A stretch of DNA of 46,775 nt from Chloroflexota bacterium. Lineage in GTDB: Bacteria > Chloroflexota > Limnocylindria > Limnocylindrales > CSP1-4. The stretch lies in assembly GCA_017881905.1 (NCBI GenBank), contig JADGQI010000090.1, forward strand, positions 1 through 46,775, in the 5' to 3' direction. The position numbers and the translations under genes are program-made. Below the pieces are notes generated by a model, which did no database searches, had not been told where the DNA came from, and was given only the letters and a program-made list of their open reading frames with translations. Below are positions 16,967 through 25,236 of this stretch, in pieces (within the stretch, counting starts at the first letter, position 1; each line of letters starts with the position of its first letter).

Positions 16967-18312
16967 CGGGACGGTCCGCCGGGCACGGCCGTCCGTTTCG
17001 CCGGGACGGTCAGGCGGACGAGCGTGCCGTGGTCGCCCGTTCGCCGCCATTCGACGGTCCCGCCGGCGGCCGCGGCCCGTTCGCGCATCCCGACGAGCCC
17101 GAGATGCGGCCAGTCGCTCCCGGCCTCCGCGCCCCACGGATCGAACCCTCGGCCGTCGTCCTCGATCTCGACGTCGACCTCGTCGCTCGTGCGAGACACC
17201 CGGACGCTGACGCGGTGGGCTTCGGCGTGCTTGCGCACGTTGGTCAGGGCCTCTCGGACGCTGCGGAAGAGGTCGTCTTCGACCTCCGGCTCCAGGACGG
17301 CGCCCGCCGACGGATCGGCCTCGACGCGGACCGCGAGCTTCGACGCCTCGGCGAATCGGCCGGCGTAGTCCCGGATCGCGGCCACCAATCCACCCGACGG
17401 CTCGACCGGGCTGCTCAATCCCAGGATGGCCTCGCGGACGTCGACATAGATCGAGCGCGCCGCGACCGCGAGCTCGTCGATCTGGGCGCGGGCTTCCGGG
17501 ACGCGGCCCGAATCGAGGAGCTCCGTCGCGGCCTGGGACTTGGTATTCACGTAGCCGAGGACCTGGGCGAGCCCGTCGTGCAGCTCGCGCGCGATCCGCT
17601 CGCGTTCGCCCCTGACCGCCAGCGTCCGAAGCTCGCGCTGGAGACGGTCGTTCTCGATGGCGACCGCAGCCTGGTCGGCCAGCGCCTGGAGCGTCTCGAG
17701 ATCCGCGTCGTCGAGGTGCCGGTCGCCGGACTGCGCGACCGCCAGGGTCCCGATCGTTCCGTCGCCCCGCCGGATCGGGACGCCGATGGTCGCGCCGACC
17801 ACGCCGCGCCGGACGAACGCCTCCGGCTCCGCCACCGCCCCGAGCGCATCCGCGCCCGGCCGGACCGAGCCGGCCCCGGGGTCGATCCCGGGAGCGAACA
17901 GGTCGTCGGATCCGCTCCGTGCGGTGAGCCGCGTCACGCCGTCGGGGTCCGTCGTGAGGATGAACGCGAGATCGGCCCGGAGGAGCTCCCTGGCCGTGTC
18001 GACCACGAGTCGCAGGATGCGTCCGAGGTCGGTCAGCGTCGAGATCGCGACGCCGGTGTCCTGGAGAGCGCGAAGCGATGCGTCGCGTGCCTCGAGCTCC
18101 GCGTTCCGGACACGAAGGTCGTGACCGAGCTGGTCGATCCGCCGGAAGGCGATCGTGGAGAACACCCAGGCTGTGATCCCGACCACGGCCATCACGAGGA
18201 GCGTGTCGGCTGGGAACGGCAGGAACGGGTCGAGCAGGGTGTCGCTCAACAGCTCGATGGCACCGACCAGCACGATCGGCAGGACGATGGTCAGCCAGCG
18301 CAGGCGGGTCAT
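16963..18312 (-). CDS. NarL-type sensor histidine kinase with GAF domain
   Basis: A 449-aa membrane sensor. Two N-terminal helices lie at about residues 5-24 and 35-56 with almost no loop between them, so it has no extracellular sensor domain. A short coiled segment leads to a GAF domain (about 85-220), then HisKA_3 with His245 in ERERIARELHDGLAQVLG, and an HATPase domain (about 335-440) with EALTNVRKHAEAHRVSV and DDGRGFDP. Sensing is therefore probably intramembrane or cytoplasmic through GAF. It is coupled by ATGA at both ends, to the GH13 gene and to the response regulator. Confidence 0.93.
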   Translation of the reverse strand: MTRLRWLTIVLPIVLVGAIELLSDTLLDPFLPFPADTLLVMAVVGITAWVFSTIAFRRIDQLGHDLRVRNAELEARDASLRALQDTGVAISTLTDLGRILRLVVDTARELLRADLAFILTTDPDGVTRLTARSGSDDLFAPGIDPGAGSVRPGADALGAVAEPEAFVRRGVVGATIGVPIRRGDGTIGTLAVAQSGDRHLDDADLETLQALADQAAVAIENDRLQRELRTLAVRGERERIARELHDGLAQVLGYVNTKSQAATELLDSGRVPEARAQIDELAVAARSIYVDVREAILGLSSPVEPSGGLVAAIRDYAGRFAEASKLAVRVEADPSAGAVLEPEVEDDLFRSVREALTNVRKHAEAHRVSVRVSRTSDEVDVEIEDDGRGFDPWGAEAGSDWPHLGLVGMRERAAAAGGTVEWRRTGDHGTLVRLTVPAKRTAVPGGPSR

Positions 18313-21300
18313 CTCGGAGCCGTGTCCTCGGCGGTCTCGTCGAGGCTGGCGACCACGGTGTCTACCCGATATCCCGCGCGCTCGGCCAGGTCGACGAGCC
18401 GGGCGACAGTCATCCCCGACGGGACCGCCGGAACCGGGATGGCTCGAGCCGGCAACCCGGGGCGGCTCGATGCTTCAGGCTTCCCCCCGACGAACGCGGC
18501 CGTCGTGCGCACGACCGACCCGAAGGCCGCCTTGTCGAACCACGTGGACCCGTCCGCCACGTTGACCCGCAGCGCCTCCCGCAAGGATGGTTCGATGAAC
18601 CAGCGGCCGACCGCGGCCGCATCGAGCCGGCGGATGGCCGGGTCGGCGAGGGCGAGACCGCGGACGACGTCGGTCGCGACATCCACGTCGTCGGGTGCCG
18701 GCTCGGCCGCGGCGAGCGCATCGCGGACGATCGGCCACAGCCGGAGCGCATCGAAGGCCAAACCGTCGACGACGCCGACGGCGGAGGCAAGACGATCGTC
18801 GGGGGTCGCGACGGCCCCGGCGCCGACCGGTCCGCTCAGCGCGCGCGCCAGCTGCTCGCGGATCTCCGCATGCTCTGGCTCGAGCTCCAGCAGCAGCAGG
18901 GCCTCGTCGATCGAGGGGACGGTTCCGGTCCCGATGCGCTCGGCGAGGCGGCGGACGGGGCGGGGCCCGGCGGGCAGCTCGCCGAGATCGACGTAGACCC
19001 GGCATTCGTAGGCTCCGAGCTCGACGCGGAAGCCGTCGCGAGCGATCTGCGCGGAGGAGCGGAGACCCTCGCGCCCGGACATCGCATCGCGCAGGAGGAC
19101 GAACCGATCATCGTCGCCGCTCAACCCGAGGGCGCTCACCAGTGACTCGCTGCGCGGTCGGCGCTCTCCGTCGGGGTCACGGGCATTGAAGGCCATCGAC
19201 TCGCGGAGCCACCCATGCGCGTCGGCATAGGCGTTGTGATACACGACCAGCGAGCGGTTCCCGCCGGGACCGACGTTCGAATACGCGAACACGTTCTCGT
19301 TGACCGTCCCGTCGTCGGCGATGACGTCGTACGCACGGAAGCCGTCGGAACCGGCGAAATCCGCCCGACGATGGAGGAGCGGGAAGATCGTCCGGCCGTG
19401 GTGGGTGAGCAGACCCTCGTCGACCGGTTCGTCGCGTTTGGCCCGTCGGTACTCCATCCCGTACTTCTCGGTGAAGCCTTCGACCTGGCCATGCCCGAAC
19501 ATCGGCAACCCCGGCATGGTCGCCATCAGCGCGGCGACCCCGAAGTACTTGTCGCCCGAGCCGAACTGGTCGACCGCGGTCCGCTCGTCCGGGTTGCTCA
19601 TGAAGTTGACGAAGCGGCCGAGGATGGCGGGGTCGAACTCGAGCGTGTTCCGGATGACCTGGCGGTACTCGGCGTTGAGCTCGTCGCGGAGCATGTTCAT
19701 GAACGCGCTGTTGTAGACCCGATGCATGCCGAGCGTCCGAACGAAGTAGCCCTCGAGCATCCAGAACGCCTCGGCGAGCAGCAGCGTCCCGGGCACCTCG
19801 GCCGCGACCCGGTCGACCACCTCGCGCCAGAACTCGCGCGGCATGGCCTGGTCGAACTCGGCCCGCGTCAGCCCGTGGCCGGCCCGGCTCGGGATCGCGC
19901 CGCCATGGCCGGGCTCGGGGAACCACAGCCGTTGGACGTGCTTCCTGGCCAGGACCATCGCGGCATCGAAGCGGATCACCGGGAACTGCCGGGCGACCTC
20001 GAGGATCGTCCGGATGACCGCCTCGCGGACGGCGGCCTTCGAGTAGTCGAGCTGGGCGGTGTCGTTCCACGGGAAGCTCGTCCCGTCGTTGCCGTGGTAG
20101 ACGTAGCGCTCGTCGCCGGTCTGCCGATCGAAGCGCTTGAACACGACCGCCGCATCGGTCGAGTCGTAGTAATGGTCCTCCAGGACGATCCCCACCCGGT
20201 CGTCATCCGACAGGTCCGGTCCGTTGAACGAGTACGCCGGGAATGGGCTGTAGGGCAGGGACAGGAACCGGTCCGGATGCTGGATGACCCAGTCCGAGTC
20301 GATCCCCATGTGGTTCGGGACCATGTCGCTCGCCAGCCGGATCCCGCGCGCTCCGGCGCGATCGCGCAACTCGTCGAGCGCGGCCGCCCCGCCGAGATCG
20401 GCGGCGATCCGGTAGTCGTCCAACGAGTAGGCCGACGCGACCGCATCGGGATCGCCGCGCATCCGCTTGATCCGCTCCGAGGCGCTCGACCGCTCCCACA
20501 GGCCGATCAGCCACAGCCCGGTGATCCCCCGGATCGCCATCGTGTCGAGCTCCTCATCCGGGACCGCGTCCAGGGTCCGGATGTCGCGCCCGTACCGCCG
20601 CGACAGCTGGTCGAGCCAGACGTAGGTGCTCTTGGCGATCAGGACCAGGCGGGGCATCCAGTCGCGGTCCTCGCTGAACCGCTCCTCCTCGCCGAGTTCG
20701 TAGTGGTAGACCTCGGACGGACCGCCGGCCCCGGGATCGTGGGTCGCGAACCACGCCCGGTCGGCCGCCTGACGCTCCTCGGCCAGGACGTCGAGCGCGA
20801 CCAGCAGCTTGTCGAGAAGATCGTCGAGCACGCCGTCGAACAGCCCCGCCCAGTTCGCCCGGATCCAACGCAGCTGATCGGCGAGCGAGCCCGGGGCAGC
20901 GGCGGCCGGCTCACGGAGGAGCTCGACTAGCGACCGACCCTCCGGCCCGAACCCGGGCCGACCGCCGAAGAAGCTCTCCAGCTCGTCGGCGACGACCCCG
21001 AGCGACGTGCCGTCGCGGACGGCGCGCAGGTCGACCAGCTCGCGGAACGGGTCGACCGCGTCGTTCTCATCGAGGCTGGCCAGGAGCAGGAGCTGAGCCA
21101 CGGCCGTCGGTGGGTCGGGTGTCTCGGGGACGGTCAGTCGTGACGGGAACTCGACACTGAAGGCGCGCACGGCCGAGGTCAGGGGCGCGTTACCCAGCCG
21201 TTCTCGCAGCCATGCGTCGGCGGCGACGAGCGCGGACGGATCCGCTTCCGCGCGGTATCGGTCGATGAGCCGGCCGAGGATCGTCACGAGGAGGCCCGCC

Positions 21301-21512
21301 GCGTGGAGCTGGCCCGCGGTCAACGATGCCTCGGCGGCCTCGGTCCCGGCTCCGACGTGCGCGCCGGCCGCCGCGCGCCCGTCGTTGACCCTGGCGGCGA
21401 TCGTCCTCGCGGTCGCGAGGTCGGCAGCGAGGGTGAGGTCGGCCAGGCGGTAGCGCGTCCGGGCGAGCCGGGCGAGCCGGAAGTCCTCAGCCGTAGACCG
21501 CCTGCCGGCCAC
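18309..21512 (-). CDS. Large GH13 alpha-amylase-family glycoside hydrolase
   Basis: A 1067-aa protein with an alpha-amylase-type barrel in the middle, about residues 330-800. Conserved regions: SDMVPNHMG with His401 (region I), VIRFDAAMVL with Asp516 as nucleophile (region II), LLLAEAFW with Glu581 as acid/base (region III), and FMSNPDE with Asp642 (region IV, with Ser-Asn-Pro in place of the usual His before Asp). About 330 residues before and 270 after the barrel are helical and match no domain I know. No signal peptide, so it probably acts on intracellular glucan. The GTG at 21512 lies three bases after the GntR stop; the frame stays open to 21623 but that would overlap GntR. Exact specificity (hydrolase or transferase) cannot be read from sequence. 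Confidence 0.85.
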   Translation of the reverse strand: MAGRRSTAEDFRLARLARTRYRLADLTLAADLATARTIAARVNDGRAAAGAHVGAGTEAAEASLTAGQLHAAGLLVTILGRLIDRYRAEADPSALVAADAWLRERLGNAPLTSAVRAFSVEFPSRLTVPETPDPPTAVAQLLLLASLDENDAVDPFRELVDLRAVRDGTSLGVVADELESFFGGRPGFGPEGRSLVELLREPAAAAPGSLADQLRWIRANWAGLFDGVLDDLLDKLLVALDVLAEERQAADRAWFATHDPGAGGPSEVYHYELGEEERFSEDRDWMPRLVLIAKSTYVWLDQLSRRYGRDIRTLDAVPDEELDTMAIRGITGLWLIGLWERSSASERIKRMRGDPDAVASAYSLDDYRIAADLGGAAALDELRDRAGARGIRLASDMVPNHMGIDSDWVIQHPDRFLSLPYSPFPAYSFNGPDLSDDDRVGIVLEDHYYDSTDAAVVFKRFDRQTGDERYVYHGNDGTSFPWNDTAQLDYSKAAVREAVIRTILEVARQFPVIRFDAAMVLARKHVQRLWFPEPGHGGAIPSRAGHGLTRAEFDQAMPREFWREVVDRVAAEVPGTLLLAEAFWMLEGYFVRTLGMHRVYNSAFMNMLRDELNAEYRQVIRNTLEFDPAILGRFVNFMSNPDERTAVDQFGSGDKYFGVAALMATMPGLPMFGHGQVEGFTEKYGMEYRRAKRDEPVDEGLLTHHGRTIFPLLHRRADFAGSDGFRAYDVIADDGTVNENVFAYSNVGPGGNRSLVVYHNAYADAHGWLRESMAFNARDPDGERRPRSESLVSALGLSGDDDRFVLLRDAMSGREGLRSSAQIARDGFRVELGAYECRVYVDLGELPAGPRPVRRLAERIGTGTVPSIDEALLLLELEPEHAEIREQLARALSGPVGAGAVATPDDRLASAVGVVDGLAFDALRLWPIVRDALAAAEPAPDDVDVATDVVRGLALADPAIRRLDAAAVGRWFIEPSLREALRVNVADGSTWFDKAAFGSVVRTTAAFVGGKPEASSRPGLPARAIPVPAVPSGMTVARLVDLAERAGYRVDTVVASLDETAEDTAPR

Positions 21513-21514
21513 GT

Positions 21515-22570
21515 TCAGCCCGTGGCGCTGGATCCGGCGCCGGCGAGCGTCCGATCCGCCACGACGTGCTCGATCGCCCGGCGGAGGAGCTCGACCCCTG
21601 ACGGGTCGAATTCGTACAGCCATTCGCGGACACGGTCAGGGTGGGTGAACCGCTCCGCGAGCCCGAGGGCGAGAGCCTCGCGGGAGAGGAGGATCAGGTC
21701 GGCCGCCGCGTCGACCTTCTTGATCGACTCGGCGTCGTCGATGGTCGCCGATACGATGGCGACCCCACTGGTCCCCGACAGACGGAGCGTCTCGGCGATG
21801 TTGGACGTCCCCGTCGAGGATGCGCACACCAGCCCGACCTTGGCTCCGGACGGCAGCGCCGCGATCTCGTGGACCAGCTCCATGTAGCCGGGCCCCACGA
21901 GCATCGCCACGACCGGGACCCGCCCGGCGGCGTACGCCTGGGCCTCGTCGGCATGGAATGTCGTCGTGGCGATCAGGTCGTAATGGAACCGCTCGAGGCG
22001 GTCCGAGATGTCCTCGAGGAGGGTGCCCTCCGCCTCGATCGCCCCGGGGAAGGCCTCCGCGATCCGGTCTGCGTCGTAGCACGCGTCGGCCTTGGTGCAC
22101 TCCGCGAACAGCACCCGGACGAGCGGTCCCGGCCGCTTGCGCTCGGTCGCGGCCGCGAACGTGGCCGATGCGACCTCATCCGGCGTGAAGCCGGCGACGG
22201 CACCGCGTCGGAGCATCTCGGCCACGATCCCGGCCAGCGCCTCCGCCCCGCGGCGCTGCGGCGGGCGATCCGCGACGTGGGTCCCCGCCCCGTGGCGGCT
22301 GGTCACGTATCCCGCATCGGCCAGGCGCTTGTACACGGCCCTGATGGTGTTCGGATTGACCCGCAAGGCGGCACCGAGCTCGCGGACCGGAGCGAGGCGC
22401 GCCCCGCCGAGGAGCCGTCCGGAGTCGATCTGATAGGCGATCTGCCAATAGATCTGGGTCGAGATGGGAACGTCGGAATCGCGCTCGACATCGAGGTCGT
22501 CGGCGGTGCTCGAGATTGGCCCGGAGCTATGGCTGTGGTCCTGACCCAGGACGTCTGGTTCACTTGACAT
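21515..22570 (-). CDS. GntR-family (YtrA-like) transcriptional regulator
   Basis: A 351-aa regulator. The winged-helix domain (about residues 35-105) has IYWQIAYQIDSGRLLGG, RLAPVRELGAALRVNPNTIRAVYKRL and DAGYVTSRHGAGTHVAD, the classic GntR N-terminus of the YtrA type. The C-terminal ~240 residues look like an alpha/beta ligand-binding domain (VPVVAMLVGPGYMELV, AKVGLVCASSTGTSNIAETL) rather than a FadR or aminotransferase domain; the ligand is unknown. First gene of a coupled operon with GH13, kinase and response regulator. The upstream AT-rich region carries TAGT-ACTA repeats, likely its own operator. I chose ATG 22570 over a TTG at 22585. Confidence 0.9.
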   Translation of the reverse strand: MSSEPDVLGQDHSHSSGPISSTADDLDVERDSDVPISTQIYWQIAYQIDSGRLLGGARLAPVRELGAALRVNPNTIRAVYKRLADAGYVTSRHGAGTHVADRPPQRRGAEALAGIVAEMLRRGAVAGFTPDEVASATFAAATERKRPGPLVRVLFAECTKADACYDADRIAEAFPGAIEAEGTLLEDISDRLERFHYDLIATTTFHADEAQAYAAGRVPVVAMLVGPGYMELVHEIAALPSGAKVGLVCASSTGTSNIAETLRLSGTSGVAIVSATIDDAESIKKVDAAADLILLSREALALGLAERFTHPDRVREWLYEFDPSGVELLRRAIEHVVADRTLAGAGSSATG

Positions 22571-22609
22571 AGTCTGATAGTCCAACTAGTATCTTGGCCT
22601 AGTCAACTA
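22564..22609 (+). promoter_or_regulatory. Consensus promoter with repeated TAGT-N2/3-ACTA operators
   Basis: Plus strand: TTGACA (22564-22569), a 17-base spacer, TAGTAT (22587-22592), the best sigma-70-like promoter in the window. Two inverted repeats overlap it: TAGTCCAACTA (22578-22588) and TAGTCAACTA (22600-22609), with centres about 21.5 bp apart (two helical turns). A further TAGTC half-site is at 22570. The region is much more AT-rich than its surroundings. It would drive the 46-aa protein on plus and could repress or drive GntR on minus; binding by GntR is inferred. Confidence 0.6.
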
Positions 22610-22631
22610 TAGCAACCGCCGGGAGTCCGCC

Positions 22632-22772
22632 ATGGCGATCATGTTCATCGTCATCCCAGTCGTCATCCTCGCACTTCTGGACGTCGCCGCGCTCCGCCTC
22701 GGCGTCGACTCGCGCGACGACTTCGGCGACGACCGCTCGCAGCCGTACCCGGTGGGCATCGAGACCCGCTAG
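22632..22772 (+). CDS. 46-aa single-pass membrane protein
   Basis: A short reading frame: ATG at 22632, stop TAG at 22770-22772. GGGAG lies 6 bases before the ATG, and the consensus promoter just upstream points at it. The product begins with a hydrophobic helix (MAIMFIVIPVVILALLDVAA) and ends in a charged tail with LGVDSRDDFGDD. The GVDSRDD segment following a helix recalls small proteins I associate with Chloroflexota genomes; the function is unknown. Divergent from GntR across the operator repeats, so it is probably co-regulated with the glucan operon. Confidence 0.7.
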   Translation: MAIMFIVIPVVILALLDVAALRLGVDSRDDFGDDRSQPYPVGIETR

Positions 22773-22783
22773 GTGTAGCGCCT

Positions 22784-22853
22784 GGTCGGCGATCTGCCGA
22801 CCCATCCTCGCTGCTCCCTCATCAGCCCGTGGCGCGCAGGTCACGGGCTGATG
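22784..22853. terminator. Two tandem hairpins between convergent genes
   Basis: Hairpin 1: GGTCGGC/GCCGACC (22784-22790, 22796-22802, loop 5). Hairpin 2: CATCAGCCCGTG/CACGGGCTGATG (22820-22831, 22842-22853), a perfect 12-bp stem with a 10-base loop. They fill the 140-base gap between the 46-aa gene and the stop of the GH57 gene. There is no clear U-tract; a bidirectional terminator is the simplest reading. The rest of the gap, 22854-22912, shows nothing. Confidence 0.6.
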
Positions 22854-22912
22854 CATTCCCGGCGCATCGCGACCGACCGCTTGCCGGCGACCACCCGGCA
22901 TGACCGGCCAGC

Positions 22913-25150
22913 TCAGGCGCCTCGTTCGGTGGCCGCCTCGCCCTCCCTGCGGTCGACGGCCGTGGTCACCACATTCCGGATGACGACCGTCCGGCTCGCG
23001 CCGGACGCGAGCTCGACCGGCCACACGAACACCAGCGCGCTGCCCTGGTAGACCCGCTCGAAGCCGAACTCGGAGTTCGAGATCGTCTCGATCGGCGACC
23101 ACCACGTCCGCGCCGCGGGCTCGGCGCTCGACGCGAGCTCGACCCCGACGAACGTGTTCCCGCTGACGATCGTGTCGAGGTCGCGACGGTCCCCGCTCGA
23201 GTCGTGGCTGAACGCCTCATCGCCGATCCGATAGTAGGCCGCAGGGTTCCCACCCCCGCCGAGCATGGTCAGGGCCCACTCGACCGCGAGGTCGAAGCGG
23301 ACCGGTCCGTCCGACAGGTTCGTCACCGTGACGGTCAGCTCGGTGGTGGGTCGGGCTCGATCGGCGCCGAAGCGGAACCGTTTCAGCACCCTGACGGCGC
23401 CGGAGTCACCCAGGAGCACGTCGCGGCTCAGCTCCACCGCATCGGGGCCGAGCGACCCGACCTCATAGGCCCCGTCGACCGCATCCCCGAGCTCCGCCGC
23501 CGCGCCGTCCGCGAAGGCGTCCGCGGTCGTGCCGGGGGCCAGCAGGTGGACGAGCCCGGATCGTCGTTCGTAGGCGTCGTACCTTAGCCGGGCGGCGAGG
23601 CCGGGCTCGCGGCTGCGAACGATGTCGTGGATGGTGGCGATCGCCGCATCGTGGATCCCTTCCGGTCGCCCATCGGCCCGGTCGCCCTGGCTCGCCTCGC
23701 CTGGGACGGATCCCGGATCGAGGCCACCGGCTGCCTCGGCGGCGATGAGGCGCTCGTGATACGCCTCCGGACGACGGCGCATGACGGCGGTCAGGGCGTG
23801 GCGCACGGCCCGGATGTCCCAGGTCCCGAGGCCGCCGCCCCCTGCCGGGTCGATTACGGCGACCTGTCCCGGGAGCGTGACCAGGACCTCATCGACCCCG
23901 TCGAGGTCCGTGTCGGCCCGGACGATCCCGTCCGGCGCGGCGCCGGCTTCGCGGGAGGCCGAGTCGGCCAGGTCCTCCGCGGCGATGAGGTGCTCGTGGG
24001 TCGCCAGGCGCATATGCGAGATGTAGATCCCGCCGAACACCCCGTGCCAGTAGCAATCGTTCGACTGGCCCTGGTACAGATGGTCCAGCGCGCGCGCCCG
24101 TACCAGGCCGTCCGGCATCGCCCTGGTCTTCTCCGAGACTCTGAGCATCTGCTTGTGGAGGTCGTTGATCTCCCGGTATTTGACCTGGAAGTTGCGCCAG
24201 AACCCGCCCCGCAGCCAGCGTGCCCACGGTTCCCGGTCCGCCTCGGCGGCCTTCGCCGCGGCCTCGAACGCCAGGACCTGGTCGGCCGGCAGTGCCCACT
24301 CGCCCATCTCGAAGTAGGACGACGTCGGCAGGTAGATCCGGCCGATCGGCGGGTGACGCTCGAGCCAGTCGGTGGGAGTCACGGTGACGATCGTCCCGGA
24401 AGCGGCCTCGATCCCGTCGAAGAACCGGTCGACCCAGCGGCCGGCGCCCCAGCAGTGTTCGAACGTATCGGGCCATGCCCCGAACTTCTCGCCGTCGTCA
24501 CCCATGAACCCGAGTCGCGCACCTTCGGAGCTCGCTCCGGCGACGAGGTGCCCGATCACATCGTCGACGACACCGAATGGGATCCCGTAGCGGAGCCGTT
24601 TGTCGGACCCGAATACGGCCAGCAGGCGTCCCTGATCCTCGGTGATGTACGGGCCCCACAGCTGGTCGTCGTCGAGCGCGGCCGCCCGGAAGTGGGTGTC
24701 GTCGAGGATCGTCCAGCCGTAGCCGGCGTCGACGATCGAGGTCGGGAGGTCCGGTTCCCAGACCCGCTCGGCCAACCAGGCCCCGGCCGGCCGCCGGCCG
24801 CCGATCCGCTCGATCTCGGTCGACATCCGCTCGAGCTGGCCGATCCGGTCGCGCTCCGGAAGGGACGCCAGGACCGGCTCGTAGTAGCCCCCGCCGAGCA
24901 GCTCGACCTGGCCGCGGCCCACGAGCGCGCGCAGGCGGTCGAGGAACTCGGGCCGCTCGGTGCGGAGCCAGTCGAGCAGCGGGCCGCTGTAGTGCAAGCC
25001 CATGAGGATCGATGGATGGCGCTCGAGGGCCTCGACCATCGGCAGGTACGCCTTGTCATAGGACTCGGCGATCACCCAGCCGAAGTTGCCGACCGGCTGA
25101 TGGTTGTGGAGGACGAGCGCGAGCGAGATCCTGGCGGATGGCGCGGTCAC
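22913..25150 (-). CDS. GH57 family alpha-amylase / 4-alpha-glucanotransferase
   Basis: A 745-aa glycoside hydrolase of family 57. Seen: HNHQP at residues 15-19 (region 1), GGGYYEPVLAS near 87 (region 2), ERVWEPDL with Glu129 as nucleophile (region 3), and FMGDDGEKFGAWP with Asp218/219 as acid/base (region 4), then an alpha-helical and a C-terminal beta domain of the DUF1925/DUF1926 kind found in 4-alpha-glucanotransferases. No signal peptide, so it acts on intracellular glucans. The start is GTG at 25150, with TATCCT ending 6 bases before it. Divergent from a GH13 gene. Transferase versus hydrolase is not settled; the length and the two C-terminal domains favour glucanotransferase. Confidence 0.9.
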   Translation of the reverse strand: MTAPSARISLALVLHNHQPVGNFGWVIAESYDKAYLPMVEALERHPSILMGLHYSGPLLDWLRTERPEFLDRLRALVGRGQVELLGGGYYEPVLASLPERDRIGQLERMSTEIERIGGRRPAGAWLAERVWEPDLPTSIVDAGYGWTILDDTHFRAAALDDDQLWGPYITEDQGRLLAVFGSDKRLRYGIPFGVVDDVIGHLVAGASSEGARLGFMGDDGEKFGAWPDTFEHCWGAGRWVDRFFDGIEAASGTIVTVTPTDWLERHPPIGRIYLPTSSYFEMGEWALPADQVLAFEAAAKAAEADREPWARWLRGGFWRNFQVKYREINDLHKQMLRVSEKTRAMPDGLVRARALDHLYQGQSNDCYWHGVFGGIYISHMRLATHEHLIAAEDLADSASREAGAAPDGIVRADTDLDGVDEVLVTLPGQVAVIDPAGGGGLGTWDIRAVRHALTAVMRRRPEAYHERLIAAEAAGGLDPGSVPGEASQGDRADGRPEGIHDAAIATIHDIVRSREPGLAARLRYDAYERRSGLVHLLAPGTTADAFADGAAAELGDAVDGAYEVGSLGPDAVELSRDVLLGDSGAVRVLKRFRFGADRARPTTELTVTVTNLSDGPVRFDLAVEWALTMLGGGGNPAAYYRIGDEAFSHDSSGDRRDLDTIVSGNTFVGVELASSAEPAARTWWSPIETISNSEFGFERVYQGSALVFVWPVELASGASRTVVIRNVVTTAVDRREGEAATERGA

Positions 25151-25156
25151 CCGGGA

Positions 25157-25202
25157 AGGATACGTGTCCGCCCCACCACGTCGTGGCTCGAGCGGGTATC
25201 GT
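25157..25202. promoter_or_regulatory. Divergent promoters of GH57 and GH13 with central palindrome
   Basis: Minus: TATCCT (25162-25157), 6 bases before GTG 25150. Plus: TATCGT (25197-25202), giving a leader of about 28 bases with AGGAG (25228-25232) before ATG 25237. Between them CCACG-T-CGTGG (25176-25186) is an 11-bp palindrome lying at the expected -35 position of both promoters, so it could be a shared operator (inference). Confidence 0.45.
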
Positions 25203-25236
25203 CCGCACGGACCGACCGACCACCGACAGGAGCTTC

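Noticed and set aside
22571-22585. TTG start at 22585 for the GntR gene
   Set aside because: It adds five residues, lies inside the operator-like repeats and lacks a ribosome site; ATG 22570 is preferred.
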